The position numbers and the translations under genes were made by a program. Shown piece by piece: positions 48,559 to 60,436 of a stretch of 64,000 nt of DNA. The notes under the pieces are model-generated. The model had not been told where the DNA came from. It was given only the letters and a program-made list of their open reading frames with translations, and did no database searches. Positions within the stretch are counted from its first letter, which is position 1; each line of letters opens with the position of its first letter. The stretch comes from Anaeramoeba flamelloides. Taxonomy: Eukaryota; Metamonada; Anaeramoebidae. The stretch covers positions 4,836,001-4,900,000 of the forward strand of contig JANTQA010000048.1 of NCBI GenBank assembly GCA_027625915.1, read 5' to 3'.

Positions 48559-51500
48559 AAAACGAGTTTGGAAAACGAAAAAAAATAAAAGATCAAACTA
48601 AATATCCTAGAAATAATAATAGTGCTTTTTAGATGGCTTGGTACTTTTCACATCAGTTATAAAACTTTCTAATCCTGGTCAACACTCTCAACAGTAAAAA
48701 ATTTGTAGTACCTTTCTTTTTTGTCACTCTTTAAATTTCTTGTTTTTTTTTTAAGTTTTAAAATTGCAAATTTTCAATTTGTGATCTTTCAAAAATAAAC
48801 GAGAAAAAACTTTTACTTCAGCTCTCTATTTGACAAACTCTATAATTTAAAGCCAGAGATTGAAATTTATGTTTTTATTGGTTCTGTCCTTATTTCATAT
48901 CTACACTGAGGGATTCCAGAAATGGTAATGATAGGGATATTTTAGAATTAGTGAAATAATTTCTCAAATTATTTAGTTTGAAAATTTCTCACAAATAATT
49001 TGGTTTTTTTTTTATAAATATTGGAGAAATGAAAATTTCCTTTCAAGCTATCCTTTCACTTAACTATATAAAGGCAAAATAAAGGTTAAAATCATAGATT
49101 TACTTGATTATTAATCTATTATTATATAATTTCCAACTATATTGATCTCAAATTAATTCATATAATTTGTTTCTTTTAATTTTTTTTTCGAATAATAATC
49201 AAACATTTACATAGGAAGTGCATAATAATGAAAAATGATAAATATTTTGTTTTATTTTTTTTTTTTTTATATGTTAAAAATAAAAGAAATGATTTATTTG
49301 TTTTGTTTTTTAAATAATAATATCTCTTTAGGCAATTTGGAAAATTCCCTGATATTGGAAATAACCAAGCTATTCGAATAATTTTTATATTCTTTAGATT
49401 TTTTTAAATTCTAAAATATATGCCGAATTTTTTCGAAATAAATAAACAATTATTTATTTTTTTTTTAACCTTCAAAATAACCATTTTGTCTTTATTAGGT
49501 TTTAATACAAATTGAATAAAAATTACATCTATTGAATTTAATATTTCTAATTTAAATATTTTTTTCTTTTTGATTAGCGTTTCAGGCAAATAGGAGTAAT
49601 TATGTTTAATTATATCTTTTCAAAAATAAATAAAAATATTTTTTTCAGTTTAGATGGGGTTAAAATCTCAAAAAAAAAATTTGAAAATGGTTGGTTAATA
49701 GTATATTTATTAAAAAATAGAATATATTGGTTGTCGGGTAAAATAATAAATATGATAACTTATTAACTTGAAATATATTATTTCCTCTGCCGTGGTAATA
49801 TTTTAAGAAAAAAAAAAAAATAGATAAATTGATTTATATAATATTTTATTATTTATTTCAGAATTTGAAAATTAATTGAATCAAAATAACCAGTAATATG
49901 ATAATAATAAAAATTTTCAAAAATTTTATTTAAATAAAAAGAATCCCTTGTTTATAGTAAAAATATTTGGAAAAAAAATATTAATTAATCTTTTAAATTA
50001 CAGCAAATTCATCATGTAAAATCATTTGTAAATTATCATTTTTTTTTTTTTTTCTTTTTTTTTCAAGGATTGAATATTTGATTTATTGTTTTTTGTATTT
50101 TTAAAATGATATTAAATATAAAATGTTATTTATTAATACAAATTATCAGAAATTTACAATAAGTGAGAATATAATAAAAATAAAAATATTTTAAAATTTT
50201 TCTTTAATGTTTTGATATCTAAAAAAACAAAACAAAGTAGGATTATATCTTTTTACTGGGGATATAATTGTGGAAAAATGAACTCTTTTTCAAAATAATA
50301 ACTCACTCCTATAAAGTTGAGAAATGAAGTTAGACATATGGTTTAATTGTACCCTTGTAAATAATTATTCTATGTCATTTGAGAAAAAAAAATAAGACTT
50401 TCTAGTCACTTAAGGGCTCTATTCCCAAACTGGGGTTATTTTACATTCACTTCTCAAAAAAAAAGTTTTAATTCTGAAGAAATAGGATAAAGAAAATTAA
50501 ATTTTTCAAAGTAAAAAAAAATAAAAACAAAAACTAATTTTTCAAATAGATTTTGAATTAAAATTTGCAAAAAAAGACTAGATGAGAAGATTCAATACCA
50601 ATACCAAAAATGAAAACATTTCAAACTTATAAAATTAAATGGAAAAAAGATGTAGAATAGCTTGGGAAATTGTTTTGTGTTTAGAAATTTGAAAAGGAAA
50701 TTATTAAAGTTTGAAATCAAATTTTGAAAGGATCTTTGATCTAAAAAAGAAAAAATTGTAAAAATTGTTAGAAATTTTTCTTTTCTTTGTGGAAAAAGAA
50801 ATTCTAAATTGGAAAATTTGAGTTAGATTGCTAAACTTATCCTAATGTGTATTTGGTCTCCAATTTCACAGCTTTCAACCTAAATATAACCTGAATAATT
50901 AATTTTTAAAAATAATTTTTTATCTTTTTGATTCGAAAAAATTTTTTTTTATTTTTTCGAATTGAAAAGAACTGAATCAAAAAATAATCCAAAAATTGTA
51001 CCTAGTTGGAAAAAACCATTCTTTTTGAAGACTGAACTAAGAAATAATGAATTAAGTTTAAATTTGGAAAAAAAGAATTTTTTAATTGGGTATTATTTTT
51101 TAAATTTTGATACTCACCTTAAATTACACCCCCTCACTGAAAATTATTCAAGAAGATAAAATTTGAAATTTTAAAAAAATTTCGTTTGGGTTTTTTAAAA
51201 ACAGTTTTCAAAACAAAAGAAATATTATTTTAAAAAAAGAAAAAATTTCTCTCTATCAAACACTCTAAAATATGTTTTTCGTTTCAGCGAACCCAAAACA
51301 AAAAGATCTTGGAAAAAGATCTCACAAAAAAATCTCTCAAAAAGATCTCACAAAAAAATGAAAAAAAATCAATTAAAATTTATTTCAAAATGACAGAAAA
51401 CTGAACTATCAATTTGGTTTGGTTTAAAATTATTATTTTGTATAGAAATTGTTTTTTGTCAATTTTTTTCATTTTTTTTTAATTACTAACCCAAATCATC

Positions 51501-51608
51501 AAAGTATATTTTTTTCTTTTTTTTTTTTTTTTTTATTCTTTTTGTTTTGTTCTTTTTGTTAATTATTTTCCATTTTTGTTCTTGAAAAATTATTTTTTTA
51601 ATAGAAAC
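48559..51608. other. Intergenic between DOCK and the C2 gene
   Basis: 3 kb of AT-rich DNA between divergently transcribed genes, so it contains both promoters. A 65-codon frame at 50962-51159 shows no motif. Near 51310-51358 AAAAAGATCTC phrases are repeated four times. A pyrimidine-rich run ends TTTTTTTAATAG four bases before the C2 gene ATG, a likely leader-intron acceptor. Confidence 0.45.
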
Positions 51609-53503
51609 ATGACAACCAAACTTCATATTAAATGTATCGAAGCTAAAGGAATCAAAGCTGCTGACATTGGCGGAAAATCTGATCCATATTGCTCTCTTTC
51701 AATTAATGGAACCAAACCATTCAGAAAGACAAAGGTCGTCAAAAAAACTTTAAACCCTGTCTGGAACGAAACGTTTACTCTTGATGTGAAAGATGCGTAA
51801 ATATTTTTTTATCCCCTAAAATTTGCAAAGTGTTTTTTTTTTCTTCTTCAAATTCACCCTTTCACAATTTTTGATACCTTCTTGAATTTAAATGAATTTC
51901 AATAGTAATCGAGACACTTTGGTTATTGCGCTTTCTGATTGGGACAGAATTGGAAGCCACGATCTTCTTGCTTTTGTACGTGTTCCAATTAGCTCATTAT
52001 TAGACAACGAACCACATGACGAATGGAAACAATGCGAAGGAAAAAAGAGAGGAACTAAAGAAAAAGGAAAACTCCATCTTGTTGTAAGTTATTTTATAAA
52101 CTTTTCATTTTTTTTTTTTTTTGTTGTCAAATTTTCACTCACTTTCTATTTTCTTTACACACCTTTTTTAAAAACACTATTTTTTATTTTTACCTCTTAT
52201 TCCAAAATTTACTTCTTTTTTTAAACAAATAGCTTCACTATTGTCCTCGTAAGATCTCATTTTCAAATTCTTAATCAAATTAAAAAACAAATTCTTATTT
52301 CCACTTATTTTTCCAAAAATAAAAAGGTCTATTGAAAATTATAAAAAAACAAAAAGGCATTTTTGAATGATTTACAAAAAAATTTTTTCGATTTAAACAG
52401 TTGTTTTTTAGTTTCTGTTTTTGTTTGGTATGGCTATCTGAATTTCTGCTTTTTAAATAAACTCATTTTCAAAATGTAAAAACCAAAAGATTAAATACTG
52501 GATCATCAAACCGATTTTACATGAATGTGAAATCTTTTTCTAGATACTTTTTTCAAATTACTCTATTCAATATTAATTTCAAAAAAAAACCTAAAAATGA
52601 ACATTAAGGAAACTAAGTTACTTCTAATCAATAAACCACAATTATTATAATTACAAGACCTTGAAAAAAAAAGAAAAATAATTTGGATTTTTTAATTTTT
52701 TCAATGACAGTAATCCCCCCAAACCAAAAACAAATTTTAATTAAAAATTTTTTTCAAAATGTTACATTTAAAATTTTTCAAACTTTATAGCATCTACACC
52801 TTTCCAAGAATCGCAAAATAAGGTCCAACAAAAATCCACTACAAATAATCAAATGAAAATGAACTCCAACATGGGTGGAATGAAAATGAATTCTAACATG
52901 GGTGGAATGAGGATGAACAACAACATGACCATGAACAGCAATATGGGAGGCATGGGCATGATGAAACAAACCGGAATGGGAATGGGAGCCTTTGGAATGG
53001 GAATGAATAACAACAGGGGAGGTATGATGAACACCAATATGCAAATGAACACCAACAACAACATGGGAGGTATGATGAACAACAACATGAATAATAATAT
53101 GAGGATGAACAACAACATGGGGGGGATGAACAACAACATGAATAATAATATGAGAATGAATAATAACATGGGTGGAATGGGAATGAATAACAACATGGGC
53201 GGAATGGGAATGATGAACAACAACATGGGGGGAATGGGCATGATGAAACAAACCGGAATGGGAATGGGAGCCTTTGGAATGGGAATGAATAACAACAGGG
53301 GAGGTATGATGAATAACAACATGGGTGGAATGGGCATGAACAATAACATGGGTGGAATGGGAATGAATAACAACATGGGCGGAATGAACAATAACATGGG
53401 CGGAATGGGCATGAACAACAACATGGGTGGAATGAACAATAACATGGGCGGAATGGGCATGAATAACAACATGAATAATAATAACATGTGGCAAAGAAAA
53501 TAA
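51609..53503 (+). CDS. C2-domain protein with Met/Gly/Asn-rich tail (four exons)
   Basis: Exons 51609-51796, 51906-52083, 52233-52248 and 52791-53503 join in phase to 364 residues. Residues 1-125 are one C2 domain, a calcium-dependent lipid-binding module: KLHIKCIEAKGIKAADIGGK then SDPYCSL (loop 1 Asp pair), KTLNPVWNETFTL, then IALSDWDRIGSHDLLAFVRV (loop 3 DxD) and KGKLHLVLHYCP. The Asp ligands look present, so calcium binding is likely. A short linker (PSTPFQESQNKVQQKSTTNN) leads to about 215 residues of NNMGGMGM-type repeats, probably disordered. Exon 3 is only 16 nt (CTTCACTATTGTCCTC) but is needed for phase and completes the last C2 strand. A 282-bp offset duplication is visible in the tail. 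The ATG lies four bases after an acceptor-like AG. Confidence 0.85.
52850..53500 (+). repeat. Met/Gly/Asn repeat coding region
   Basis: Imperfect repeats of AACAACATGGGYGGAATG. One block of about 80 bp, encoding GMMKQTGMGMGAFGMGMNNN, occurs at 52958 and again at 53240, exactly 282 bp apart. The complementary strand shows long chance open frames. Confidence 0.9.
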
Positions 53504-55407
53504 ACATATTATTTTAGATCATATTTTCTGGTTTTAAAGTACCATTTTTAAATTATTATTATTTAAAATTATTTATTTTTATATTATTTACCATTATTTT
53601 TATTTATTTTTTATTTTTTTAAAATTATTGTTATTTTTATTAATATGTTTCACTATTTAATATCTTGAAAAAAAAAACAAACATTCTTTAAAAGTGATAT
53701 TATTATATTTTTTAAAATTGTTTCTAATTTTTGATTTACTTTTGAAAAACAATTAATTTGTTTCAAAAAAAAAATAATAAGAAAAGTTTTTTCTGACAAC
53801 CAACCTTTATTTGAAACTTTAAATTTTATTTTATTTTTTCTGATTTTTTTGAATTAAATAATCTTATTTGATCAAATAGATTTAAAAAAAAGATTTTGCC
53901 TCTTAATTTTTATTTTCAAAAGAATGCCCTTATCGACAACACAGCAAATATTCTGTTATAAAAAATGATTTTTTGGTTTTATTGCAAAGGTTCAAATACC
54001 AGGTAAACAATTAATCTGTTAAAGAGAGGATTTTGAAGTGATTAAATTCTTAACTTTTAGATCAATTTCAAACCCACTGCGAACAAGTTAACTCTCAGCT
54101 AATTTTTTAGTAAATATTGTCTTGTTTTTTTTTTCCCATTTAAAAGAAAATATATTCTAAAACCTTCTATATGAGTTACCCCCAATAAATAGAAGGACAA
54201 TAATGACAACTTTATTAAACAACTTTTAAATTTTTTTTATAATTGTTGTAAACCTCCTTTGGAAGGATCAATAATTTTAAACATACACCAAAAAATTTGA
54301 ATTAAATAATAATTGATTCTTTTGATTTAAAAAAAATCAAATAAATTTTAATTAATAATCCAAATTTTTTTAAAGTTAACTTAATATTAACAGATTTGGG
54401 ACTTTTATTGTTTAGAGAGTGAATACAAACAACCAATAGAAGTCATTTAAACACAATTTAGTTTTTTTTTCAAACAAAGTTGAATTAAAGCGAATATATA
54501 AAAATTTTTTTTTTTTTTTGTAGAGTGAATGTAAAATAATAGAATTAAAAATAAGACACATTATAAAATTTGAAAAATAAAAGCAATAAATTTATATTCT
54601 AGAGTAGAATATTTTTCAAATACAATTTAATATCTAATGGAAAGAACTCGTTTGATCTAGAATGATAAACACTAGCCAATTTAGAAAAATATTAATTACT
54701 TTTTTTTATGGTCTTTGCTATTGTTTTATTTTTTTAACTAATCTCTAAAATTAAAATCAAAAAAAAATTCAAACCTTTCAAAATTATTTAAAATAACCAT
54801 TCCCATAAAAGGAATGGTATCACAGAATGAACCCACTTTGGAAAAAAAAAAAAAAAAATACAAACCAATTCGCATATATTCACTATTGACACAAATCATT
54901 GAGTCGAAGACAATAATAGAAAATTGGTTATAAACCCCAACTTAATTGATCAATACTCAATTTATTTGAAAAATATGTGATATCTAAAACAATATAAGTA
55001 AAAAAAGAGAGAAAATACATAAATTGGAAAATTCGAAAGATTTATTATTTCAATAAAAATATAAAACACATATTTAACCGGAAAACAACATTATTTCTCA
55101 TATTAATTGAGAACAATTATAAATTTTTTAAAATATTTTAATTCACACAAAAAAATCAAAAAAAAAAAAAAAAAAAGTTTACAATGTTTATAAAAAGAGA
55201 TTTTCAAATATTGTTGATTTTTTATCATGATACTATTTTTTTTTTTTGTAACACACCTTATATTCAAAGGTAAAAAGATAAAAAATAAATAAAAAAAGAA
55301 GTTAGATTTTAAAACCAATTAATTGAATTATTTTATTTATTTATTTTTTATTATATTAGTACAAATAACAATTATTCAATTGAGTAAATTTATTTGATTA
55401 AATTTAA
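53504..55407. other. Intergenic, nothing recognised
   Basis: 1.9 kb between the convergent ends of the C2 and LZTR1-like genes. A/T-rich with homopolymers (54840-54859, 55157-55176). A GGTTCAAATACC phrase at 53988 was checked as a tRNA T-arm and not supported. Confidence 0.5.
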
Positions 55408-58400
55408 TTAATATTTATTTTTTTCATTTGCAGAAAGTTTAAGTAATATTTTTTTACAAATTTGAGGTGATAATTGTTTCATATTTTTTTCTGTTATTAG
55501 AAAATCTGGAAATTGGTTAATTAATTTATCAAGCACATAATCTTGCAACAAAGGAAGATTATATTTTATTGTTTGTTTTAAAATTGATAAACAATTTTTT
55601 TCATTTAATGATTTTTTAATGATTTTAATACATTCTAATAATATTAAATTAAAATGCAGCCCAAAGTCTTTTTGTGAATTTAATAACAGTTGTGCGGAAT
55701 TAAAATCTAATTCAAAATCAAGAGCATAAATTACCCTCATTAAAATATTAAAATATTTCATACTTCTTTCTTTCTTTATTAAATCTTCTCCACTCCTTTC
55801 ATTATTTTCATCAGAATCTCCACTCTCATCAAAATCATCATCAGTATAACTGTCACAATCGATATCTGAAATTTTATAACGTTTATTCTTCTTCCGCTTC
55901 ATGCTTCTCTTGGTTTTCTTTTGGCCTTTATCACTTATAAAACCATTCCCCACCGAGCCTTTAAAATTGATTTCTTCTTGCTTTCTTGATAGTTGATTGA
56001 ATTTTTTTATAATAGACTTTCGGAGATTATATTTACCCTTTTTTGTTGGGATTTTATTTTTAGAATTTATATTACGATGTTTCTGTTCCTTTATATTTAC
56101 ATTTGAATTAGAATCAGAATCCGAGTCAGTTCCAGATCCAGATCCAGATCCAGATCCAGAAGAATAATTTTCCAAAGATAAATCATCACCACCACCGCCA
56201 CCAACATCATCATCATTTTTTGTTTGATTGTTTTCTAATTCTTTTATTGAATTATAAAAAAAATCTGATCGAGCAGCAAGTTAGAATGAATGTAATCGAA
56301 AATTACTATTTTCGTCCATTTGACATAGAACATCCGAATTACTTTTATCACTCATTAAACGGAGTATATCCCTTTTGAAAGTGGAGCTAGGGACATCTTG
56401 GTCTTCACTGATGTCACCCAAGGTATATCGCACATAGGGTGAACAAATTTCTCCTAAATTTCTTTTTATTTTAACTTGGAGTTGGTGATCTTTTATTTGC
56501 TGAATAACTGTTGATTTGCTTTCAATGACCGAATGACGATGGAAAAAAAGAAAACATAAACAAAAATTGACAATTTTGCTACATTGATATTTCTGGGCGG
56601 TTTGTAAAACATCAAAAACTACCTCAAGAGACATTCTTTCTCTTAACCATTTAGTAACCAGGCCGGCAAGCCTTTCAATACCCACTTCGTTTGAAAATGA
56701 AATCAAGTCAAAAATGTAATCTAATTCTTCAGCTTTAATTTTTTTGGGTCTTTTAAATGTATCCGAATAAAGGTACTGGAAAAAGGAATTCATGACCTTT
56801 GTGGAATTTTGTTGAATTAATTCCCTCATTTGCTGTTCATTATATACAAATTTCTCCCATCTAATTTTAATCCAAAGTCTTTGCACTTTAATTGCTCCAT
56901 CCTTTGTTTTTAAAATTAAATCAGAAAATTCTTCTGACTTATATAGTCTATTCAAATCCTTCTTGAATTGGATCAGATTTTTCTCTCGGATACCCCATTC
57001 ACAAGCCAAATAATTTGGATTTGTATGATCTACATGTATCCTTCAAAATTTATTTCCTAAATCACCACCAAAACTAATTAGCGCACTCCGAGTGGCAAAT
57101 AATGTTGCACAATCGCATTTAAACCTTGATGTAATCCCAAGTTTTGTACAACAATTGGTAATAGGGTTTAAAGTATATAGCATTGTATTGTGCTCCTCAT
57201 GATAGCCCACAACATAGATTCGGTTATTTAATAAAATAGACTGATGCGAGACAAAAATGTCTGGGCATGAGCCAAATGCTATTTCAATTGGGTAATAAAT
57301 ACGTTGACCTAAGTCAAACAAAAATAAATCCTTTAAATTTTTTTTTTATTTCTCCCGCCATAGATAACATTGTATCTCCAAATAAAATTGATGAATGATA
57401 AGACCTTACTGAAAATCTTTTCATACTACGATAGTCTTCTTGTTCTTGGCTATTTTCTTTTACCAGTTTTTCTTTTTCTTCTTCTTCTTCTTTTTCTTGA
57501 TCTTTTTTGTTAATCTTTTCATTTTCATTTTTGTTCTCGTCGCTTTCACTTTCTGTATTTGTTTCCTTTTCTTTTTCCTTTTCCTTTCCATTTTTCTCAT
57601 TTTCACCATCTTTTTCTTTTTCTTGTTCTTGTTCCTTTCCCTTTTCCTTTTCCTTTTCATCTTTGCTAATACGATGGAGATCGTCTTTCTCATAAAAAAG
57701 TTCAACTTTATAATTGTCTTGCATAAAAACTTCATTACCAAATTCAGAATTTTCACTTATCGATTTGGTTTCAGAATTTTGGATTTCTATAGCAGAAGTA
57801 AAATGCCACTTAACCCATTTCCCAGAAATGAATTCATAAACCCAAATTTCGTTTCGGTGATTTTTTCCCAAAACAGTTTTTCGTTTTTTTTGATCTTTTT
57901 CTTGTTCGTTTTTCTCTTTTTTTTCCAATCAATTTGTTTGTGTTTTTTTCTCTATCTTGTTCTCATTTTTTGTTTCTGTTTCTTCTTTTTTGTAATCTTT
58001 TTTTTTTTCTTTTTCTTTTTCTTCTTCTTGATCTTTTTCTTGATCTTTTTCTTCATCTTTTTCTTCACCTTTTTCTTCGTCTGTTTTTTTCTTTTTTTTT
58101 CTGTTTATTAATTTTCAATTTTCTTCTATTTTTTTTCTTTTTATTATTTTTCTTCTTGTTCTGGTTATTTATCTTTTTTTTCCTTCTTGTTTGTTTGTTT
58201 TTCTGATTTCGAACTGAGAAGGGTGCTTCCCAGCTATGAGTTTTAAAATTATAAACATAAAGGCGATCAGAAAATAGATTTTTTCCATCCTTTGCAGAAG
58301 TGTGCCCTCCAAAAACCCATAATGTGTCTTCATATACAACCATGCAATGACCGATCAATGGTGGTGGTTTGTTTTCCCCTCCCATTGCAAGCTTTTGAAA

Positions 58401-58610
58401 GCTTAAGGTCTTGGGGTTAAACTCTAGTAGCTCGTTTGAACTCTTCAAATACGGCGATGTTAAAAACCCACCATATATATAAGTACATCCTTTATACATC
58501 ACTGAAACACACCCTTCACGTGGCACAATTTATTTTTCGGTTGGTAAAACACTCCCAAATAATTCTTTACCACTGATTGGTGTTTCTGTTTTTTCTTTGA
58601 TGGTGATCAT
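55408..58610 (-). pseudogene. LZTR1-like Kelch-BTB-BACK protein, recently broken
   Basis: In order on the minus strand from ATG 58610: two Kelch repeats (CVSVMYKGCTYIYGG; HCMVVYEDTLWVFGGHTS), a long K/E-rich insert (about 58200-57440), more Kelch blades (NEIWVYEFISGKWVKWHF; SYHSSILFGDTMLSMAGE; ILLNNRIYVVGYHEEHNTML), a first BTB (SEEFSDLILKTKDGAIKVQR), BACK-like helices (YDLISFSNEV-like FDLISFSNEVGIERLAGLVT, then KWLRERMSLEVVFDVL), a second BTB (SNSDVLCQMDENSNFRLHSF then stop, then LAARSDFF) with an acidic Ser/Gly insert, and a last BACK (ILLECIKIIKKSLNEKNCLS). Kelch plus two BTB-BACK units is the LZTR1 layout: a CUL3 adaptor that ubiquitinates Ras-family GTPases. Four in-frame stops (58532 TAA, 57931 TGA, 57045 TGA, 56283 TAA) and two frame changes (58.0-58.2 kb and near 57.32 kb) break it. 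Sequence between them is well kept. Confidence 0.75.
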
Positions 58611-59095
58611 CAGAAAAAAATGATTCAAAAAATTTTTAATTCAGAACAAGAATAAACTAAATATTGTGTACACTTATTTTCATTCATCACACTTATTTTT
58701 TCGAAAACTAATTTTTTGAAAAACTTATCTTTCATCTATGTTAACTAGATTTCATAATAAATGTCACAATTTTTTTTTACTTTTTTTTTATTTTATTTTT
58801 AGATTCAAAACAAATACCTCGAGCGTATAAAACTGAATATAAAAATAGTAATTTTTATATTATTATAAATAACTTTAATTTATAAAAATATTTATTTTCA
58901 AAATTTTGATTTTTAATGGGTAAATTATTTATAAATCGAGGTATTAGCATAATAAATTTGAAAAAATTTTTCACTTAATTTTCCTCATCGATTTTTTTAA
59001 AAAAGAGATTATTCAAATTATGGCCAATCACTTTTGAAACTCAATTTAAATAAGAAAAAAAATGAATTTTTTTTCAGATTTATAATTCAGGGCTA
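58611..59095. other. Intergenic upstream of the LZTR1-like gene
   Basis: AT-rich; no frame or repeat recognised. Confidence 0.45.
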
Positions 59096-60436
59096 GTATT
59101 AGAATATGATAAAAGATCAAAATCTACGTTGGTCCATATTACCTTTTTTCAGAGTATAAAAAGCCATATTCCAAAAAAACTCGTTTTTTTATTCAAAATT
59201 TTTTAGTAAAATATTCTCAAGGAGAAGGACTTGGTATATTCCAATGAGACCCATTATCACCTATCATATTTGCTCTTATTTCACACTTTCTTTTATTAAA
59301 AATAATACCATTAACAAATCATTATCAAATGTTTACAGATGATTAAATTTTAATTATAAAAGGGAATATAAAATCAAATAAAGAAAAAATTAATTTTAAT
59401 ATATCAAATAATTGTTCAATTTGGGTTAAAACCTAATAAAGACAAAACAGAAAGATCACAAGATTTATCAAAGATTAAATATTTGGGAATTTTTTAGAAA
59501 AAAATTTACATTTAGTGTATAATCTGAAAAAGGCAAAATAAACTTATAACAATTCTAAACAATTATTTAATAACAATTTATTAACAAATAATTTAAAAAT
59601 TAATTTATTTAAATCTTTTATACTAAGTCAATTGACATATGGTTTAGAAATATATAACTATAAAATTGCAACCCTAAATTATTTAAATTCATGGATTAAC
59701 ACACGTATTACCAAAATATGCAAAATAAACCGAAATACGCCAGTTCTTATCTATAAAACAGAATTTAAATTCGAAAATTTGGTAATTTCAATTAATAAAA
59801 AGAAATTCAAATTCAAAAATAAATTAAAAAAGCTATCATGGCCTTATCTGAATAAACTAATAAATTTTAACCAAAGAATTAACAATAAAATTAATTGGAA
59901 TTCAAAGAATTTAAAACTTCTTAAAAACGAAATTTATAATTATAATTATAATGAGTTGTTAAATTCTACCAGCTGGAAGATACAAGAATATTTTAAAATA
60001 ATTAAAAATCAAAAAAAATTATTTACTAATCAAAAATACTTATGTTACCCATCAAGCTCAACAATTCTAAAATTCAGAACAATTACTAACTGCTTAAATA
60101 TATATTACTATGTAATGAATAAAAACTCAAATAAATTTTGTCCTTTATGTTTAAAATATGAACATAAAGAGATAATAAAAAACATTGATCACTTTTTATG
60201 GGTGTGTCCTTCCTATATAAAAGATAGATTGATATTTTTAAATAAATTAAAAGAATTAAATTTTAATGAAATAATTTTAAACTGTTATAGCTTAAAATTA
60301 TTTTCATTAATTAATAATCGTAGAATCTATGATTTTACGCTTAAATTCCTGAAAGGGAATTTAAGTAAAAGGGCATCCAGAGTGTAAAATTTTACACTTC
60401 ATCATCAATAAAAAAAAAAATAAAAAAAATAAAACT
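59096..60436 (+). mobile_element. LINE, 5'-truncated copy with RT core, thumb and zinc end
   Basis: Reverse-transcriptase motifs in order: IPKKLVFLFKIF near 59170; GIFQ-stop-DPLSPIIF near 59240 (family GIPQGDPLSPLLF, with TGA for the Gly codon GGA); FTDD-stop-ILII near 59338 (family YADDLILI, TAA for Leu TTA). From 59632 a 251-codon open stretch carries LTYGLEIYNYK, SWKIQEYFKII and the C-terminal zinc motif CPLC-x13-H-x4-C (KFCPLCLKY ... DHFLWVCPSYIKDR). It ends RASRV-stop at 60385-60387, followed by an A-rich tail to 60436. The endonuclease half is absent. Clade not assigned. At least three stops upstream of 59632; the C-terminal part is undamaged, so the copy is fairly young. Confidence 0.85.

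Noticed and set aside
50962-51159. 65-codon open frame upstream of the C2 gene
   Set aside because: Starts at a non-ATG codon, has no motif, and cannot be joined in phase to the C2 exons in a convincing way.
52849-53507. Three long minus-strand frames rich in His/Pro/Val opposite the C2 protein tail
   Set aside because: They are shadows of the Met/Gly/Asn repeat on the coding strand; repeat periodicity keeps all frames open.
53985-54000. GGTTCAAATACC as a possible tRNA T-arm
   Set aside because: No matching A-box, anticodon arm or acceptor stem is found in the preceding 80 bases.
57440-58206. Long plus-strand Phe/Leu-rich frames suggesting membrane proteins
   Set aside because: They are complements of the Lys/Glu-rich insert of the LZTR1-like gene.
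55408-58610. Alternative genetic code to explain the in-frame stops
   Set aside because: TAA and TAG end the intact eL21, C2, DOCK, DUF547 and SCYL2-like frames at their expected termini, and stops do not occur inside those frames. Two of the four stops here are TAA, so decay is simpler.
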